Shown here: piece by piece, positions 37,301 to 45,446 of the stretch | How positions within the stretch are numbered: the stretch's first letter is position 1 | How the letters are laid out: each line of letters starts with the position of its first letter | Assembly (NCBI GenBank): GCA_018817385.1 | Contig: JAHIUA010000093.1 | Coordinates: forward strand, 25,919-89,918 | From: Pseudomonadota bacterium | GTDB taxonomy: Bacteria > Desulfobacterota > Desulfobulbia > Desulfobulbales > Desulfocapsaceae | Direction of reading: 5' to 3' | DNA: 64,000 nucleotides | Position numbers and translations under genes: made by a program | Notes under the pieces: model-generated | Databases searched by the model: none | What the model saw: only the letters and a program-made list of their open reading frames with translations | What the model was told of the DNA's origin: nothing

Positions 37301-37470
37301 CAATACAACAGTTGAAGCATGTCTCCCGTTCTATTCCATCCTAAAGGTCCACCATAGGGTGCATAGGGAATGCCTTGGTCAAAATATTGTACCAGTGGAT
37401 AGGTAGCAATGATCGCTAAAACGAGCATTAGCAGAGCCACCAGAAAAATTTCTAACGATTTCTTAAACAT
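34372..37470 (-). CDS. Large membrane protein (YfhO/GT-C-like) with duplicated C-terminal beta domains
   Basis: A 1032-residue protein. Residues about 8-590 contain many hydrophobic helices with an extracytoplasmic first loop (YFDQGIPYAPYGGPLGW), resembling YfhO/GT-C-type membrane glycosyltransferases. The C-terminal part holds two similar beta-rich modules, near 770-890 and 910-1032. Both begin with VYGP-x-x-(V/I)Y-x-x-G-x-Y (VYGPYDVYSPGEY and VYGPNRIYNKGRY). A 12-bp DNA repeat at 35021-35044 encodes a short EADT repeat between strands. It may add sugars to, or bind, surface glycan. It overlaps the upstream GT4 fusion gene by 8 bp. No DPM-like partner is adjacent. Confidence 0.75.
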   Translation of the reverse strand: MFKKSLEIFLVALLMLVLAIIATYPLVQYFDQGIPYAPYGGPLGWNRTGDMLQLLYWFWLVKENFIGAIPFDTNPYEFNMVIPHISSGLNTIPLAFLYMLFSPFGDVAAYNCTVFSSYVLAGVFMYLLVRLYSGSRTGALLAAVIFTFAPSRIHGVLSGHGYGFLFFLYPFILYFLEKGIRSQKIRYGLLSSLGLICLAMLEPHLIYYICVFLAVFIPVRIVALFPVVSVEENPIGKVRWRALSSWSTSCSFLILWGAGVAAIWYTQIFFACRDNDKVVSQFFWWMVGIYPFVPILISVCLASVYQRLSSLSFRQGLAVEAASLLPLYLLFLLSAVTFIYRPVNTTLVVVTLLLLVAGAKLVLLRQYLLSMVKTLLHGILIRKNMVLPIIPLIISMGLVVLWIIASKVDKISSTIAGGGRTLRDVELFSSQLSDLLHSTSHVYFGIVPLSLISCLFLTVFWYAVFHKKNERIDGEAQLIRLFYLVVAFCSYVLALGVAFGKSSLYIFFYHYFPFFNYPRVSNRIMVMVLFAGAIAVAFFVKSLEDRCKKRGAHVLVILLFVVAMGVQLKDYNVFRPIGITLLDKGQDIYTYVQENIGDGLLLEVPLWPGDSHQSSLYQHYIMLDRVKRVNGYSPLVLNEYLKTVIAPLSDINAGILNRQQYELLREMNVKFLTVHQHENVFPPKVTAYGPLTTVRRLIQSPYLELVDIDNFMHFKTFDWRNEDIYLFKVKENIPAAEDENSNYWYEMPYFYDVNSHMYQQTGEIVADKEIGKKVFQASEGKNKAGFVVYGPYDVYSPGEYRCYFTINTEADTEADTEGNIARIEVARVTESDAQVVLAQREVKGLVRNKRYRKLYLDFSLAQKEKLEFRVFYYGKGQVRIKNIAVYKAGSETPLSFLEAEKMVGATGQLVFVKDASGGKVIEAIAKKSPKGDLVYGPNRIYNKGRYTSRFYLRMKDATHLNPSDVVAIVSVTDGQNLRRLGKRNVTVGELNENSFTGIETDFALKYDEELSFHVRFTDKVSLQLDGIEIVKN

Positions 37471-39793
37471 TCATCCCTCGAATAAACTTACCCAGTTGTA
37501 ACCGAATAGATTCGGGTAAAAAAACGTTCCTTCTCCTTTTTTGTCCTGAGAAGATCCTGCTTCGCACATCTGGGTCATGCATAAGAATTTTTGCAGTCAC
37601 TGCCAGTTCCTGACGATCTTTTTTGTCGGTAAACAGCAGGCCGCCTTCTCCTAATGTTTCCGGAACCGCTGAACTTTTATAGGCAAAAACCGGTATATCA
37701 AACCACATGGCCTCTATCAGCGGCACACCAAAACCTTCATGCTCACTCATGGACCAGAAGAGATGGGCGCAGCGATAACAGGCATGCAGAGCACTGTCAG
37801 GAACTTTTCCAGTAAAAAGGACATCCCCTTCAAGGCCCAGTTTCCTGACCTGGGCTTTTAACGACTGGTAATAGGCCTCCTCTTCGATAAAACCGCCAAC
37901 CAAGATCAGCCTGCAATTCCCGTACAGCGAAAGATAGGTGGCAAAGACATCAATTAAATCATGCTGACACTTATTGGCTGCCAGTCGTCCGACAAAGAGA
38001 ATATTGTCTTTCCCGTCCTGAAGCCGCGTCATCATATTAGGTTCAGCCCGAATATTCCATTTTTCGGGGGCGACACAAATGGGGAGTACGGAGGGGGAAG
38101 AAAAACCGTTTTTTTCAAGATCAAGGCTGTTAAAACGTGAATCTCCGGCACTGACAGGAAAATGGGGGGCAAGCTGGTGCAGATCGCGAAGGCCCTTCTC
38201 CAGCTTTTTTGCCAGCTCCGGGTCCGCATCGCGAACTAACTCAGGTGGGGTAACATTATGATAAATTAGGCTTTTGGGACCCGGATGGTTAATCACAAAA
38301 TCAGTGAGTCCGGCACCAATGGAATGATGATAAATAAGGCCGACATCTGCCTTTATTCCTTTTCCATTTTTAAACAGACGAGCTTCATGGGTCATGGAAG
38401 GGTCAATCTGTTCCGTAAAGATCTCCGAGTGATACCCCTGGCTTCTCAGGATATCACGAATGATGATGGTCTGATTACTGATAGCATCGCCATAGGCGAA
38501 TCCCGGAACCAACTGATGGATAGTGCGAAGGTCTGATTTCTTAAGGGGCTCCTTTTCCTGTTCCATTTGAGGTGACAGCAGGCCAAGAACCGTCTCATAG
38601 CGGTCTATGACCGCATCCCACTCCGCATAGCGACGGGCATACTCCCTGCCTCTTTTGCCAAACTCGAGCAATTCGTCTTCTTTCATCTCGTTCAGACTAT
38701 GAAAAAGCTGCTCCCACTCTTGACGATCTTCAGCCAGCCAGCCCCCACCTGCAGCCTCAACAGCCATGGCAGTGGCAAGACACTCTCCGTGAGCAGCCAC
38801 AGGCCTGTTATAGAACCAGGCCTCCATAATAACACGAGAGTAGCTTTCATTCCTGCTGGGTTGAAACAAGGCCGTACAGTTGGAAAGAAGGGCCTCTTTA
38901 TCAAGCTCCGAGACGAGCCCCAGGTCATGAACGCCCTTTACCGCAACACCAAACGACCCCTCTCCGGGACCGGCAATGAGGAGCTGTAAGGAGCTTTCTG
39001 GATGGCTCTTCCGATAGTTCTGAAAGGCCTCTACAAGCATGACAGTATTTTTGGTTTTATCACGTCGCCCCAGGCACAACACATACTTTTCCCGATCCAG
39101 CTGGTGTCCAGCCACCTGTTTAGGCAACTCACCGGGGAGCAGATCAAAACTTTCAACGCCTACTCCAACAACCTCTCCTTTCCGCCCAATACCCGGGCCG
39201 AACAGATGCTCGGCCAGACATTGTTCGCCCAGCGAGTTATAGAGAATCCCCCGGCATCGGCGCATAACATTCTCGACCTCCGGCAGATAGGCATAGACCT
39301 CATCATGGAGGCAGGGCTGGAGCCAGGATTGTTCGGCAACCAGTGGCAGACCATTGAGGACGACCCCGTAGAGATAGGGTAAAAAGACAAAGGCGTGATA
39401 TTTCTTTTTATGCCACTGCAGATAACGTTCAAGGGCCGAAGAGTTGATATTTTCGGCCACAAATAACTCCCCTGTACCAAAGGTGAAGGGATTGATCCCT
39501 GGTCGCAAATCTTGGGGTGGAATTGCCAGGCCATAGGTATTGGCCTGATTAAACAACCCACCATTGCGATTATCAACCTTGAACCTGCGGACAACAAGAC
39601 CATCGAGATGCTCTACACCTGCAGGTAAATGATTAGTGGACCAGTCGTCGAGAAAAGAAGCGCAGCAGGTCGTCAGGACCTCAATGGTATGGCCTTTTTT
39701 TGCCAGACGATTGGAGACCTGCCAGGCTAGCTGTTCCGCTCCGCCTTTGAGGTTCTCACCAAACCAGGGAATGACAAATGCAACCGGTTTCAT
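37463..39793 (-). CDS. Tandem GT4-GT4 glycosyltransferase fusion
   Basis: A 776-residue cytosolic protein formed of two complete GT-B units. Unit 1 (about 1-405) starts VIPWFGENLKGGAEQLA and includes LCLGRRDKTKN and SRNESYSRVIMEA. Unit 2 (about 420-776) starts RTIHQLVPGFAYGDAISN and includes NILFVGRLAANK and the standard signature EHEGFGVPLIEAM with two glutamates. Only the second unit has the canonical E-x7-E arrangement. The double unit could make two linkages in succession, as dual-domain O-chain polymerases do. Its start overlaps the downstream end of the capping-type methyltransferase gene by 4 bp, and it sits directly in the ABC-exporter part of the operon. Confidence 0.87.
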   Translation of the reverse strand: MKPVAFVIPWFGENLKGGAEQLAWQVSNRLAKKGHTIEVLTTCCASFLDDWSTNHLPAGVEHLDGLVVRRFKVDNRNGGLFNQANTYGLAIPPQDLRPGINPFTFGTGELFVAENINSSALERYLQWHKKKYHAFVFLPYLYGVVLNGLPLVAEQSWLQPCLHDEVYAYLPEVENVMRRCRGILYNSLGEQCLAEHLFGPGIGRKGEVVGVGVESFDLLPGELPKQVAGHQLDREKYVLCLGRRDKTKNTVMLVEAFQNYRKSHPESSLQLLIAGPGEGSFGVAVKGVHDLGLVSELDKEALLSNCTALFQPSRNESYSRVIMEAWFYNRPVAAHGECLATAMAVEAAGGGWLAEDRQEWEQLFHSLNEMKEDELLEFGKRGREYARRYAEWDAVIDRYETVLGLLSPQMEQEKEPLKKSDLRTIHQLVPGFAYGDAISNQTIIIRDILRSQGYHSEIFTEQIDPSMTHEARLFKNGKGIKADVGLIYHHSIGAGLTDFVINHPGPKSLIYHNVTPPELVRDADPELAKKLEKGLRDLHQLAPHFPVSAGDSRFNSLDLEKNGFSSPSVLPICVAPEKWNIRAEPNMMTRLQDGKDNILFVGRLAANKCQHDLIDVFATYLSLYGNCRLILVGGFIEEEAYYQSLKAQVRKLGLEGDVLFTGKVPDSALHACYRCAHLFWSMSEHEGFGVPLIEAMWFDIPVFAYKSSAVPETLGEGGLLFTDKKDRQELAVTAKILMHDPDVRSRIFSGQKRRRNVFLPESIRLQLGKFIRGMNV

Positions 39794-41025
39794 ACCTTAT
39801 ATCCAACAACGGTGTAATCCCTGGCGCAGGAGAGGACCTCATTCAGCCGTGAGGCCAGTTGCGGCGCCTCCTCCTCAGGAAGGCGCTGCTCTCCTTCATG
39901 GGGATGGAGAAAAAGAAGATCAACCTTGCAGAAACCGCGATACTCCATAAGAAACTGCTGGGTTTCTGGATACAAAGGACGAAGGTGAGTCGGATCTGCC
40001 CAGAAATTACAGCCTCCCACCAGAAGATTCCTGGGATTTGGTGTTTCAAAAAAGGCGACACCACCGGGTTTCAAAACCCGCACGCTCTCATCGAACAGGG
40101 CTATTCTCTCATCAAAATCAAGGTGTTCAATGACATGAAATGCAGTGATGGCCCCGAGGCTATTATCGGCCAGGGAACGCAGGTGACTCAGTGCATCCTT
40201 CTCTACTACCTCAAATCCCTTTTCGTGACACTCCTGCACCAATACATGATTGAGATCCAGACCGCTTGCCGTAAGACCTTCATCGCGCAAAATTTCGAGC
40301 CACTCCCCCCGACCACAACCGATATCAAGGATTTCACGATCGCCTGTCCCTGCGCCGGCTGCACGAATGAGGGGAACATATTCCAGAAGTCTCTCTCTGA
40401 TTTCTTCACGAGTACCACGAAATTGATTTTCAAAGGCAAGATAGAGAGGATCCAGGATATCCGGTACAGCAAGGCTGGCAGCAAAAGCTTCCTTGCCTTC
40501 TCCAACAGTCACCTGACGACGCAGTTCTTCCAGAAGTATAGAAACGCGTCTTTCCTGAGTCACCAGACCGGTCTTCAGGTAGTCGATAAGGGCTGATTTA
40601 TGCTTGAGCTGTTCTTCGAGTTGCCGCATACGCCTGTCCAAGATGGCTGTATTGCGGTTCATGTCCCGAATACCATCCAGGGTTATGCGCTGGCTATGAA
40701 GGATGGAACTGTTGAAATTGCGTTGGGGTATGGTAATGACCCGGCCGAGAAAAATGGTTATTTTACCAAGCAACCTGGCAAATTTACGAACAATACCGCG
40801 ATAATGGAGCATGGTGGTAACCTCAGCTCCGGCATTGACATTTTGTTCGGCAATATTTAGAGTCGCGCTCAATTGCCCCCAGCTATAGGGATCATTGATG
40901 GCAAGGTCCTCAGGAAGAACACCCTCCTGCCTTCCCTGAGCGCCCTTTTGCTGCAGTTTTATCTCTAATCCAATTTTTTCCAGCAGTTGCGTTAAATCAA
41001 TTTCAGGATTTTGGCTTTCCAGCAT
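39790..41025 (-). CDS. SAM-dependent methyltransferase with N-terminal coiled coil (candidate chain-capping enzyme)
   Basis: A 411-residue protein. Residues about 110-172 form a heptad-rich, charged helix (RRMRQLEEQLKHKSALIDYL region) likely to be a coiled coil. A class I methyltransferase domain follows, with motif I EILDIGCGRGEWLE at 231-243 and GLDLN at 255-259. Later come ITAFHVIEHLDFDER and FFETPNPRNLLVGG, typical of polysaccharide-locus methyltransferases. It sits between the Wzt exporter ATPase and the dual GT4. In known ABC-exported O antigens a methyltransferase caps the chain and Wzt recognises the cap, with a coiled coil setting length. That role here is inference. Confidence 0.8.
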   Translation of the reverse strand: MLESQNPEIDLTQLLEKIGLEIKLQQKGAQGRQEGVLPEDLAINDPYSWGQLSATLNIAEQNVNAGAEVTTMLHYRGIVRKFARLLGKITIFLGRVITIPQRNFNSSILHSQRITLDGIRDMNRNTAILDRRMRQLEEQLKHKSALIDYLKTGLVTQERRVSILLEELRRQVTVGEGKEAFAASLAVPDILDPLYLAFENQFRGTREEIRERLLEYVPLIRAAGAGTGDREILDIGCGRGEWLEILRDEGLTASGLDLNHVLVQECHEKGFEVVEKDALSHLRSLADNSLGAITAFHVIEHLDFDERIALFDESVRVLKPGGVAFFETPNPRNLLVGGCNFWADPTHLRPLYPETQQFLMEYRGFCKVDLLFLHPHEGEQRLPEEEAPQLASRLNEVLSCARDYTVVGYKV

Positions 41026-41087
41026 AAACAGGTCCTCTCAGACATTGGCAGAATATCCACATCATCTCAGATGCGGAATGGCCTTCA

Positions 41088-42329
41088 TTAGTTATTCGAA
41101 CGATCCCTGGTGATCTCTACCGTAGCTGGCAAAGCAGCCACCCCGACAAAGGGGCTCCCCTCTCCGGCAATGACCTGAAAGACGAGACACTGATCCCACC
41201 AGTCGCAATTTTCAACCAAGTGAGAATCGCCTGCGTGGATGGCCACACAGACCGAGTAATTTCCGGGGCCTATATTTAAGCCGACGGTGAAGATAACCTC
41301 AAGGCTATCACCCTTTTTTACTGACAGATCATTGTACCCAAGGTGGCTGGTATTGGTCCCGTACACATCATTGCCCATCCGGTCACGGAGGAGAATGCCA
41401 ACTATAGGATTGTCCATATCCTTATAAAATTGAGCACTACAGCATAGGTGTACCTGTTCACCAACAAGAAAGGAGCGGACCGAGTGGCCATCAACTTTTG
41501 TCATATCCACAACCATGATCCTGGCATTCCCGTTTCCGGATCGGGTCGAGATTCGCCCTTCTTTACCCTCTACCTGATGGATTTCCTCGTCATTCTTTTT
41601 TCGGGCGATCACCGAATTATAGTAATCGAGGACACTATCCGGTGCCCCGTCTTTTATGATAGATCCACCATCGAGAAGAATTGCCCGATTGCAGAGTGAT
41701 TTCACTGCTCCCGGATCATGGGAGACAAAAAGAAGAGTGGTTCCCTGCTCACGATATTCACGAATACGACGTATACATTTATGCTGAAAATAGGCATCAC
41801 CAACGGACAAGGCCTCGTCCACTATCAGAATTTCAGGACGGGTGACGGTGGCTGCACTGAAGGCCAGACGCACCTGCATGCCGGTGGAATAGACCCTGAC
41901 GGGTTGATCCAAGTAGTCACCAAGCTCTGAAAATTCCCGTATCTCTTCAATAAGGTCATGCGCCTCTTCGCTGCTGTAGCCCATCATCTGACAGGTCATC
42001 AGGGCATTGACGCGACCGGTAAAATCCTGATGGAACCCCATACCCAACTCAAGCAACGCAGAGACTCGGCCAGAGATTTCTACGCTTCCTTCGCTGGGTG
42101 CCGAGGTTCTGGTCAAGAGTTTCAGCAATGTTGATTTTCCGGCACCATTGACTCCGATGATGCCAAGGGATTCACCATCCTTTACTTCAAAACTGAGATT
42201 ACGCAGCACCCAGGTTGCCTTATGTCCCTGGTACTTCCCCCAACTCAGCCACTCGCCGAGACGAGTCCAACGATTGGGATAGCATTTATACTTTTTACCC
42301 ATGTTATTGACGACGATATGGCCACTCAC
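41088..42329 (-). CDS. wzt: Polysaccharide ABC exporter ATPase with C-terminal recognition domain (Wzt)
   Basis: A 413-residue ATPase: Walker A GVNGAGKST (59-67), signature YSTGMQ (147-152) and Walker B LIVDEALSVGD (168-178). A C-terminal beta-sandwich region from about 265 (NARIMVVDMTKVDG, VGILLRDRMGNDVYGTNT, NYSVCVAIHAGDS) matches the carbohydrate-binding Wzt C-terminal domain. In characterised exporters that domain binds the modified non-reducing end of the finished chain. Its start overlaps the stop of the Wzm permease gene by 4 bp. It powers export of an undecaprenyl-linked polysaccharide across the inner membrane. Confidence 0.95.
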   Translation of the reverse strand: MSGHIVVNNMGKKYKCYPNRWTRLGEWLSWGKYQGHKATWVLRNLSFEVKDGESLGIIGVNGAGKSTLLKLLTRTSAPSEGSVEISGRVSALLELGMGFHQDFTGRVNALMTCQMMGYSSEEAHDLIEEIREFSELGDYLDQPVRVYSTGMQVRLAFSAATVTRPEILIVDEALSVGDAYFQHKCIRRIREYREQGTTLLFVSHDPGAVKSLCNRAILLDGGSIIKDGAPDSVLDYYNSVIARKKNDEEIHQVEGKEGRISTRSGNGNARIMVVDMTKVDGHSVRSFLVGEQVHLCCSAQFYKDMDNPIVGILLRDRMGNDVYGTNTSHLGYNDLSVKKGDSLEVIFTVGLNIGPGNYSVCVAIHAGDSHLVENCDWWDQCLVFQVIAGEGSPFVGVAALPATVEITRDRSNN

Positions 42330-43129
42330 AGTTCATCCACCATTTCATCTGCCAGTCGATGAAACACAAAAATTCCGCCAAGCAAAGCAATCAGGGCCCC
42401 TAGAAAATGAAGCTTAAAATGCATCAAATCAGGCCAGGTCCCATACAATATGATTTTTTGGTAGGCCAAGACAAAGGATGTCATCGGGTTGAAAGGAAGT
42501 ATCTTTTGAGCCTCTTCCGGTACCATGGTCAAGGCGTAGACAATGGGCGTAAACCAGAACCAGAACTGGATGATGACGCCGACAAATTGACCGATATCCC
42601 GAAAAAAGACATTGATACTGCCGAGCATTACGCCAAAGCCAACCACAAACATCTGTTGTATGATAAGGAGTGGGATATATCCCAGCACCACCCAACCGGG
42701 AAAACGGCCTGTAAGCAAAAGAAAAAGAAGAAACAGGCTGAAAACGATCAGGAAATTAATCGTCGCCGAGCAGAGAGCAATAACAGGGAGTGTTATTCTC
42801 GGGAAACTGACTTTCTTAAGCAGGGCTGCCTGCTCAACAAAGATATTAGGAAAACGGCTGAGGAGCTCAACAAAAAACATCCAGGGCAAGAGGCCCGCAC
42901 AGACAAAGAGACCATAGGCCATTGAGTCATCGATCCCCGGCAGTTTTGCTCGCATGACTCGGGAAAAAATCACCGTATAGATAAAAATCATGGCCAGAGG
43001 ATTGAGGATGGACCAGATACTGCCAAGGAGCGAGCCCATATAACGGCTGCGAAATTCCCTGGCGACCATACTGAAAACAAATCCTCTGTAGTGGTACAGG
43101 GCAATAAGACGCCCTTTGAAATCACCCAT
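42326..43129 (-). CDS. wzm: Polysaccharide ABC exporter permease (Wzm)
   Basis: A 267-residue membrane protein with six hydrophobic segments, of the ABC-2 type used by polysaccharide exporters. REFRSRYMGSLLGSIWSILNPLAMI near the start is the family's amphipathic and first membrane region. The motif FRDIGQFVGVIIQFWFWFTPIVY is the typical middle region. I chose the ATG at 43129 (MGDFKGRL) over a TTG at 43183 that would add 18 atypical residues. Ribosome-site support is weak for both. It pairs with Wzt (4-bp overlap), so the two form one transporter. Confidence 0.93.
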   Translation of the reverse strand: MGDFKGRLIALYHYRGFVFSMVAREFRSRYMGSLLGSIWSILNPLAMIFIYTVIFSRVMRAKLPGIDDSMAYGLFVCAGLLPWMFFVELLSRFPNIFVEQAALLKKVSFPRITLPVIALCSATINFLIVFSLFLLFLLLTGRFPGWVVLGYIPLLIIQQMFVVGFGVMLGSINVFFRDIGQFVGVIIQFWFWFTPIVYALTMVPEEAQKILPFNPMTSFVLAYQKIILYGTWPDLMHFKLHFLGALIALLGGIFVFHRLADEMVDEL

Positions 43130-43196
43130 TTTTATACGGACACGTATTGAATACAGGAACTTACAAGAAAGGCAAGACTGCAAGAAGAATTCATGT

Positions 43197-44165
43197 TCAT
43201 TTTGTAATACTCTTCAGGCACTCTTCCACCATCATCGTTGCCACTTCTTTCATTCCATACCTGGCCTTCCAGCCCAGCACCCTTTCCGCCTTGCCAGGAT
43301 CTGCAAGAGACATTTTTATATCGGTGGGGCGCAGCAAGTCAGGATTCAATTCAACATGCTCGTGCCAATCAAGTCCCAGAGAAGCAAAAATGGTCTCAAC
43401 CATTGATTCCAAACTGTGAGTCTGTCCCGTGGCGACTATAAAATCGCTGGCCTCTTCCTGCTGCAGCATCAGCCACATAGCTTCAACATACTCAGGTGCC
43501 CATCCCCAGTCACGCTGAACGGAAATATTGCCAAGCTTCATTTTCTCCTGCAGACCAGATTTAATCCGACAGGCCTCCTGGACTATTTTCTGGGTAACAA
43601 AGCGTTCCGGTCGCAGTGGTGATTCATGATTAAATAACAGTCCCGAACAGGCGAAAAGGCCATAGGCCTCACGATAGTTGGCTATCTGCCAGAAAGCAGC
43701 CGCTTTGGCAACCGCATATGGGCTGCGCGGACGAAAGGGAGTTTCTTCATCTGCACGTTTCCCATCGGTATTGCCAAAACACTCACTTGAACAGGCATTG
43801 TAAAAGCGTACAGGCATATCGAGAATACGTATGGCTTCTAAAAGATTGAGTGTGCCGATACTGATACTCTCAAAGGTTTCCATGGGCTGGCTGAAGGAAA
43901 GTCCCACAGAACTCTGACCTGCCAGATTATAAATCTCATCCGGCTCTACCTTTTTCAAGACCTGGAGGACACTACGGAAATCATTGGCCGAGACAGACTC
44001 GGTCTGGACCTCCTTTTTTATGCCAAGACGATCAAGATTCACAAAGGAAGACATCTGGGCGTCACGCGATGACCCGACTACCCGATAGCCTTTGCCCAAT
44101 AGTAATTTGGCGAGATAGGCTCCGTCCTGACCAGAGACTCCTAGAATGAGTGCTTTTTTATTCAT
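43197..44165 (-). CDS. GDP-mannose dehydratase-like SDR (paralogue of the adjacent gmd)
   Basis: A 322-residue enzyme closely following the GMD plan: [20 protein letters not shown] at the start, ACSSECFGN for the catalytic Ser/Glu segment, [12 protein letters not shown] for the Tyr-x-x-x-Lys pair, and [17 protein letters not shown]. It differs from true GMD in CSSE for TSE and in a shorter C-terminus, so it may be a 4-reductase/epimerase-like enzyme making GDP-rhamnose or another 6-deoxyhexose. I use the ATG at 44165, which overlaps the gmd stop by 8 bp and puts the start right at the first strand. Longer upstream reading would run inside gmd. Confidence 0.83.
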   Translation of the reverse strand: MNKKALILGVSGQDGAYLAKLLLGKGYRVVGSSRDAQMSSFVNLDRLGIKKEVQTESVSANDFRSVLQVLKKVEPDEIYNLAGQSSVGLSFSQPMETFESISIGTLNLLEAIRILDMPVRFYNACSSECFGNTDGKRADEETPFRPRSPYAVAKAAAFWQIANYREAYGLFACSGLLFNHESPLRPERFVTQKIVQEACRIKSGLQEKMKLGNISVQRDWGWAPEYVEAMWLMLQQEEASDFIVATGQTHSLESMVETIFASLGLDWHEHVELNPDLLRPTDIKMSLADPGKAERVLGWKARYGMKEVATMMVEECLKSITK

Positions 44166-45294
44166 AGTAGGAATTGATCCGAAACCCTTCATTCTGACAA
44201 AGCTCGTCTCGGCGTGCCTCCTCCATATCATGGTGTATCATTTCGGAAACCAACTCGTTAAAACTGATCTTCGGCACCCATCCCAATTTTTCCTTGGCCA
44301 TGCTGGCATCTCCGAGCAGAGTTTCAACCTCTGTTGGACGGAAATATCGAGGATCAACTCGGACAATCACATCACCGGGTTTCACATGAACAGTTGCATC
44401 AAAGGTCTTTCCTGGAACATTTTCCACATGGTCAACAATACCTTGCTCTTCTACCCCGCTTCCCTGCCACGTTACGTGGATACCTAGTTCTGCGGCTGCA
44501 GCATTGACAAAATCACGAACAGAATATTGTTTCCCGGTAGCAATGACAAAATCCTCCGCCTTGTCCTGCTGAAGCATCAACCATTGCATTTCCACATAGT
44601 CTTTTGCATGGCCCCAGTCACGCTTGGCATCAAGATTTCCCAGATGAACACATTTTTTCAAACCAAGTACGATTCGACTTAAGGCACGGGTAATTTTTCT
44701 GGTAACAAATGTCTCGCCCCGCACAGGTGATTCGTGGTTAAAGAGAATTCCGTTACAGGCATAAATACCGTAAGCTTCACGATAATTTACCGTAATCCAA
44801 TAGGCATACAGCTTTGCCACGGCATAAGGGGAACGGGGATAGAAAGGAGTTTTCTCAGTCTGAGGGATCTCCTGGACCTTGCCAAACAACTCAGAGGTAG
44901 ACGCCTGATAATACCTTGTTTTTTTACTAAGACCAATGGTTCGGATCGCTTCAAGTATCCTCAAGGCCCCAAGGGCATCTGAATTGGCTGTGTACTCAGG
45001 CTCTTCAAATGAAACCGCGACATGAGACTGAGCAGCCAGGTTGTAAACCTCATCGGGTTGAACCTCTTGGAGGATATGAATCAAACTGCTTGAGTCCGTC
45101 ATGTCTCCATGGTGCAAGACAAATCGTCGTTTTTCAGAATGTGGTCCCTGATACAGGTGATCAATTCTATCGGTATTGAACATAGAAGTACGGCGTTTAA
45201 CACCATGCACTTCGTATCCTTTTTTTAATAAAAATTCAGCTAGATAGGCACCATCTTGTCCGGTAACACCGGTGATAAGAGCTTTTTTCATCAA
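44158..45294 (-). CDS. gmd: GDP-mannose 4,6-dehydratase
   Basis: A 378-residue cytosolic SDR converting GDP-mannose to GDP-4-keto-6-deoxymannose, the shared precursor of GDP-fucose and GDP-rhamnose. Motifs are GVTGQDGA (9-16), ASTSELFG (131-138) with Thr133 and Glu135, SPYAVAK with Tyr157 and Lys161, and [14 protein letters not shown]. The length and the C-terminal [16 protein letters not shown] segment are standard. It heads the long operon containing the ABC exporter. A palindromic motif and a TATAAT hexamer lie upstream. GDP-L-fucose synthase is present at 47.7 kb, completing one branch. Confidence 0.95.
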   Translation of the reverse strand: MMKKALITGVTGQDGAYLAEFLLKKGYEVHGVKRRTSMFNTDRIDHLYQGPHSEKRRFVLHHGDMTDSSSLIHILQEVQPDEVYNLAAQSHVAVSFEEPEYTANSDALGALRILEAIRTIGLSKKTRYYQASTSELFGKVQEIPQTEKTPFYPRSPYAVAKLYAYWITVNYREAYGIYACNGILFNHESPVRGETFVTRKITRALSRIVLGLKKCVHLGNLDAKRDWGHAKDYVEMQWLMLQQDKAEDFVIATGKQYSVRDFVNAAAAELGIHVTWQGSGVEEQGIVDHVENVPGKTFDATVHVKPGDVIVRVDPRYFRPTEVETLLGDASMAKEKLGWVPKISFNELVSEMIHHDMEEARRDELCQNEGFRINSYYE

Positions 45295-45360
45295 AACATC
45301 CTTTGAGGTTATTATTCTACAGGAACAAGCGCGAGAGTATGCTGCCTGAGAAGTATCGAT

Positions 45361-45366
45361 ATTATA
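45361..45366 (-). promoter_or_regulatory. Consensus -10 hexamer upstream of gmd
   Basis: TATAAT on the minus strand sits 67 bp before the gmd start codon. There is no good -35 at 16-18 bp, and the palindromic motif lies about 37 bp further upstream. A 6-bp inverted repeat, GACTTT/AAAGTC (45375-45392 region), sits between them. Confidence 0.4.
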
Positions 45367-45403
45367 AAAGAGTAGACTTTAAAATGAAAGTCACCAGAGG
45401 TCA

Positions 45404-45417
45404 ACTCATTTGAGTTA
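45404..45417. promoter_or_regulatory. Palindromic motif ACTCATTTGAGTTA, candidate operator
   Basis: It is part of the perfect 14-bp palindrome AACTCATTTGAGTT (45403-45416). It matches the site at 9909-9922 at 13 of 14 positions. It lies about 110 bp upstream of gmd. Confidence 0.5.
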
Positions 45418-45446
45418 TCTCCCATTGAGATTCAAATCATAGAGAG

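Noticed and set aside
39859..40596. A 245-codon plus-strand frame
   Set aside because: It is antisense to the coiled-coil methyltransferase gene and lacks family features.
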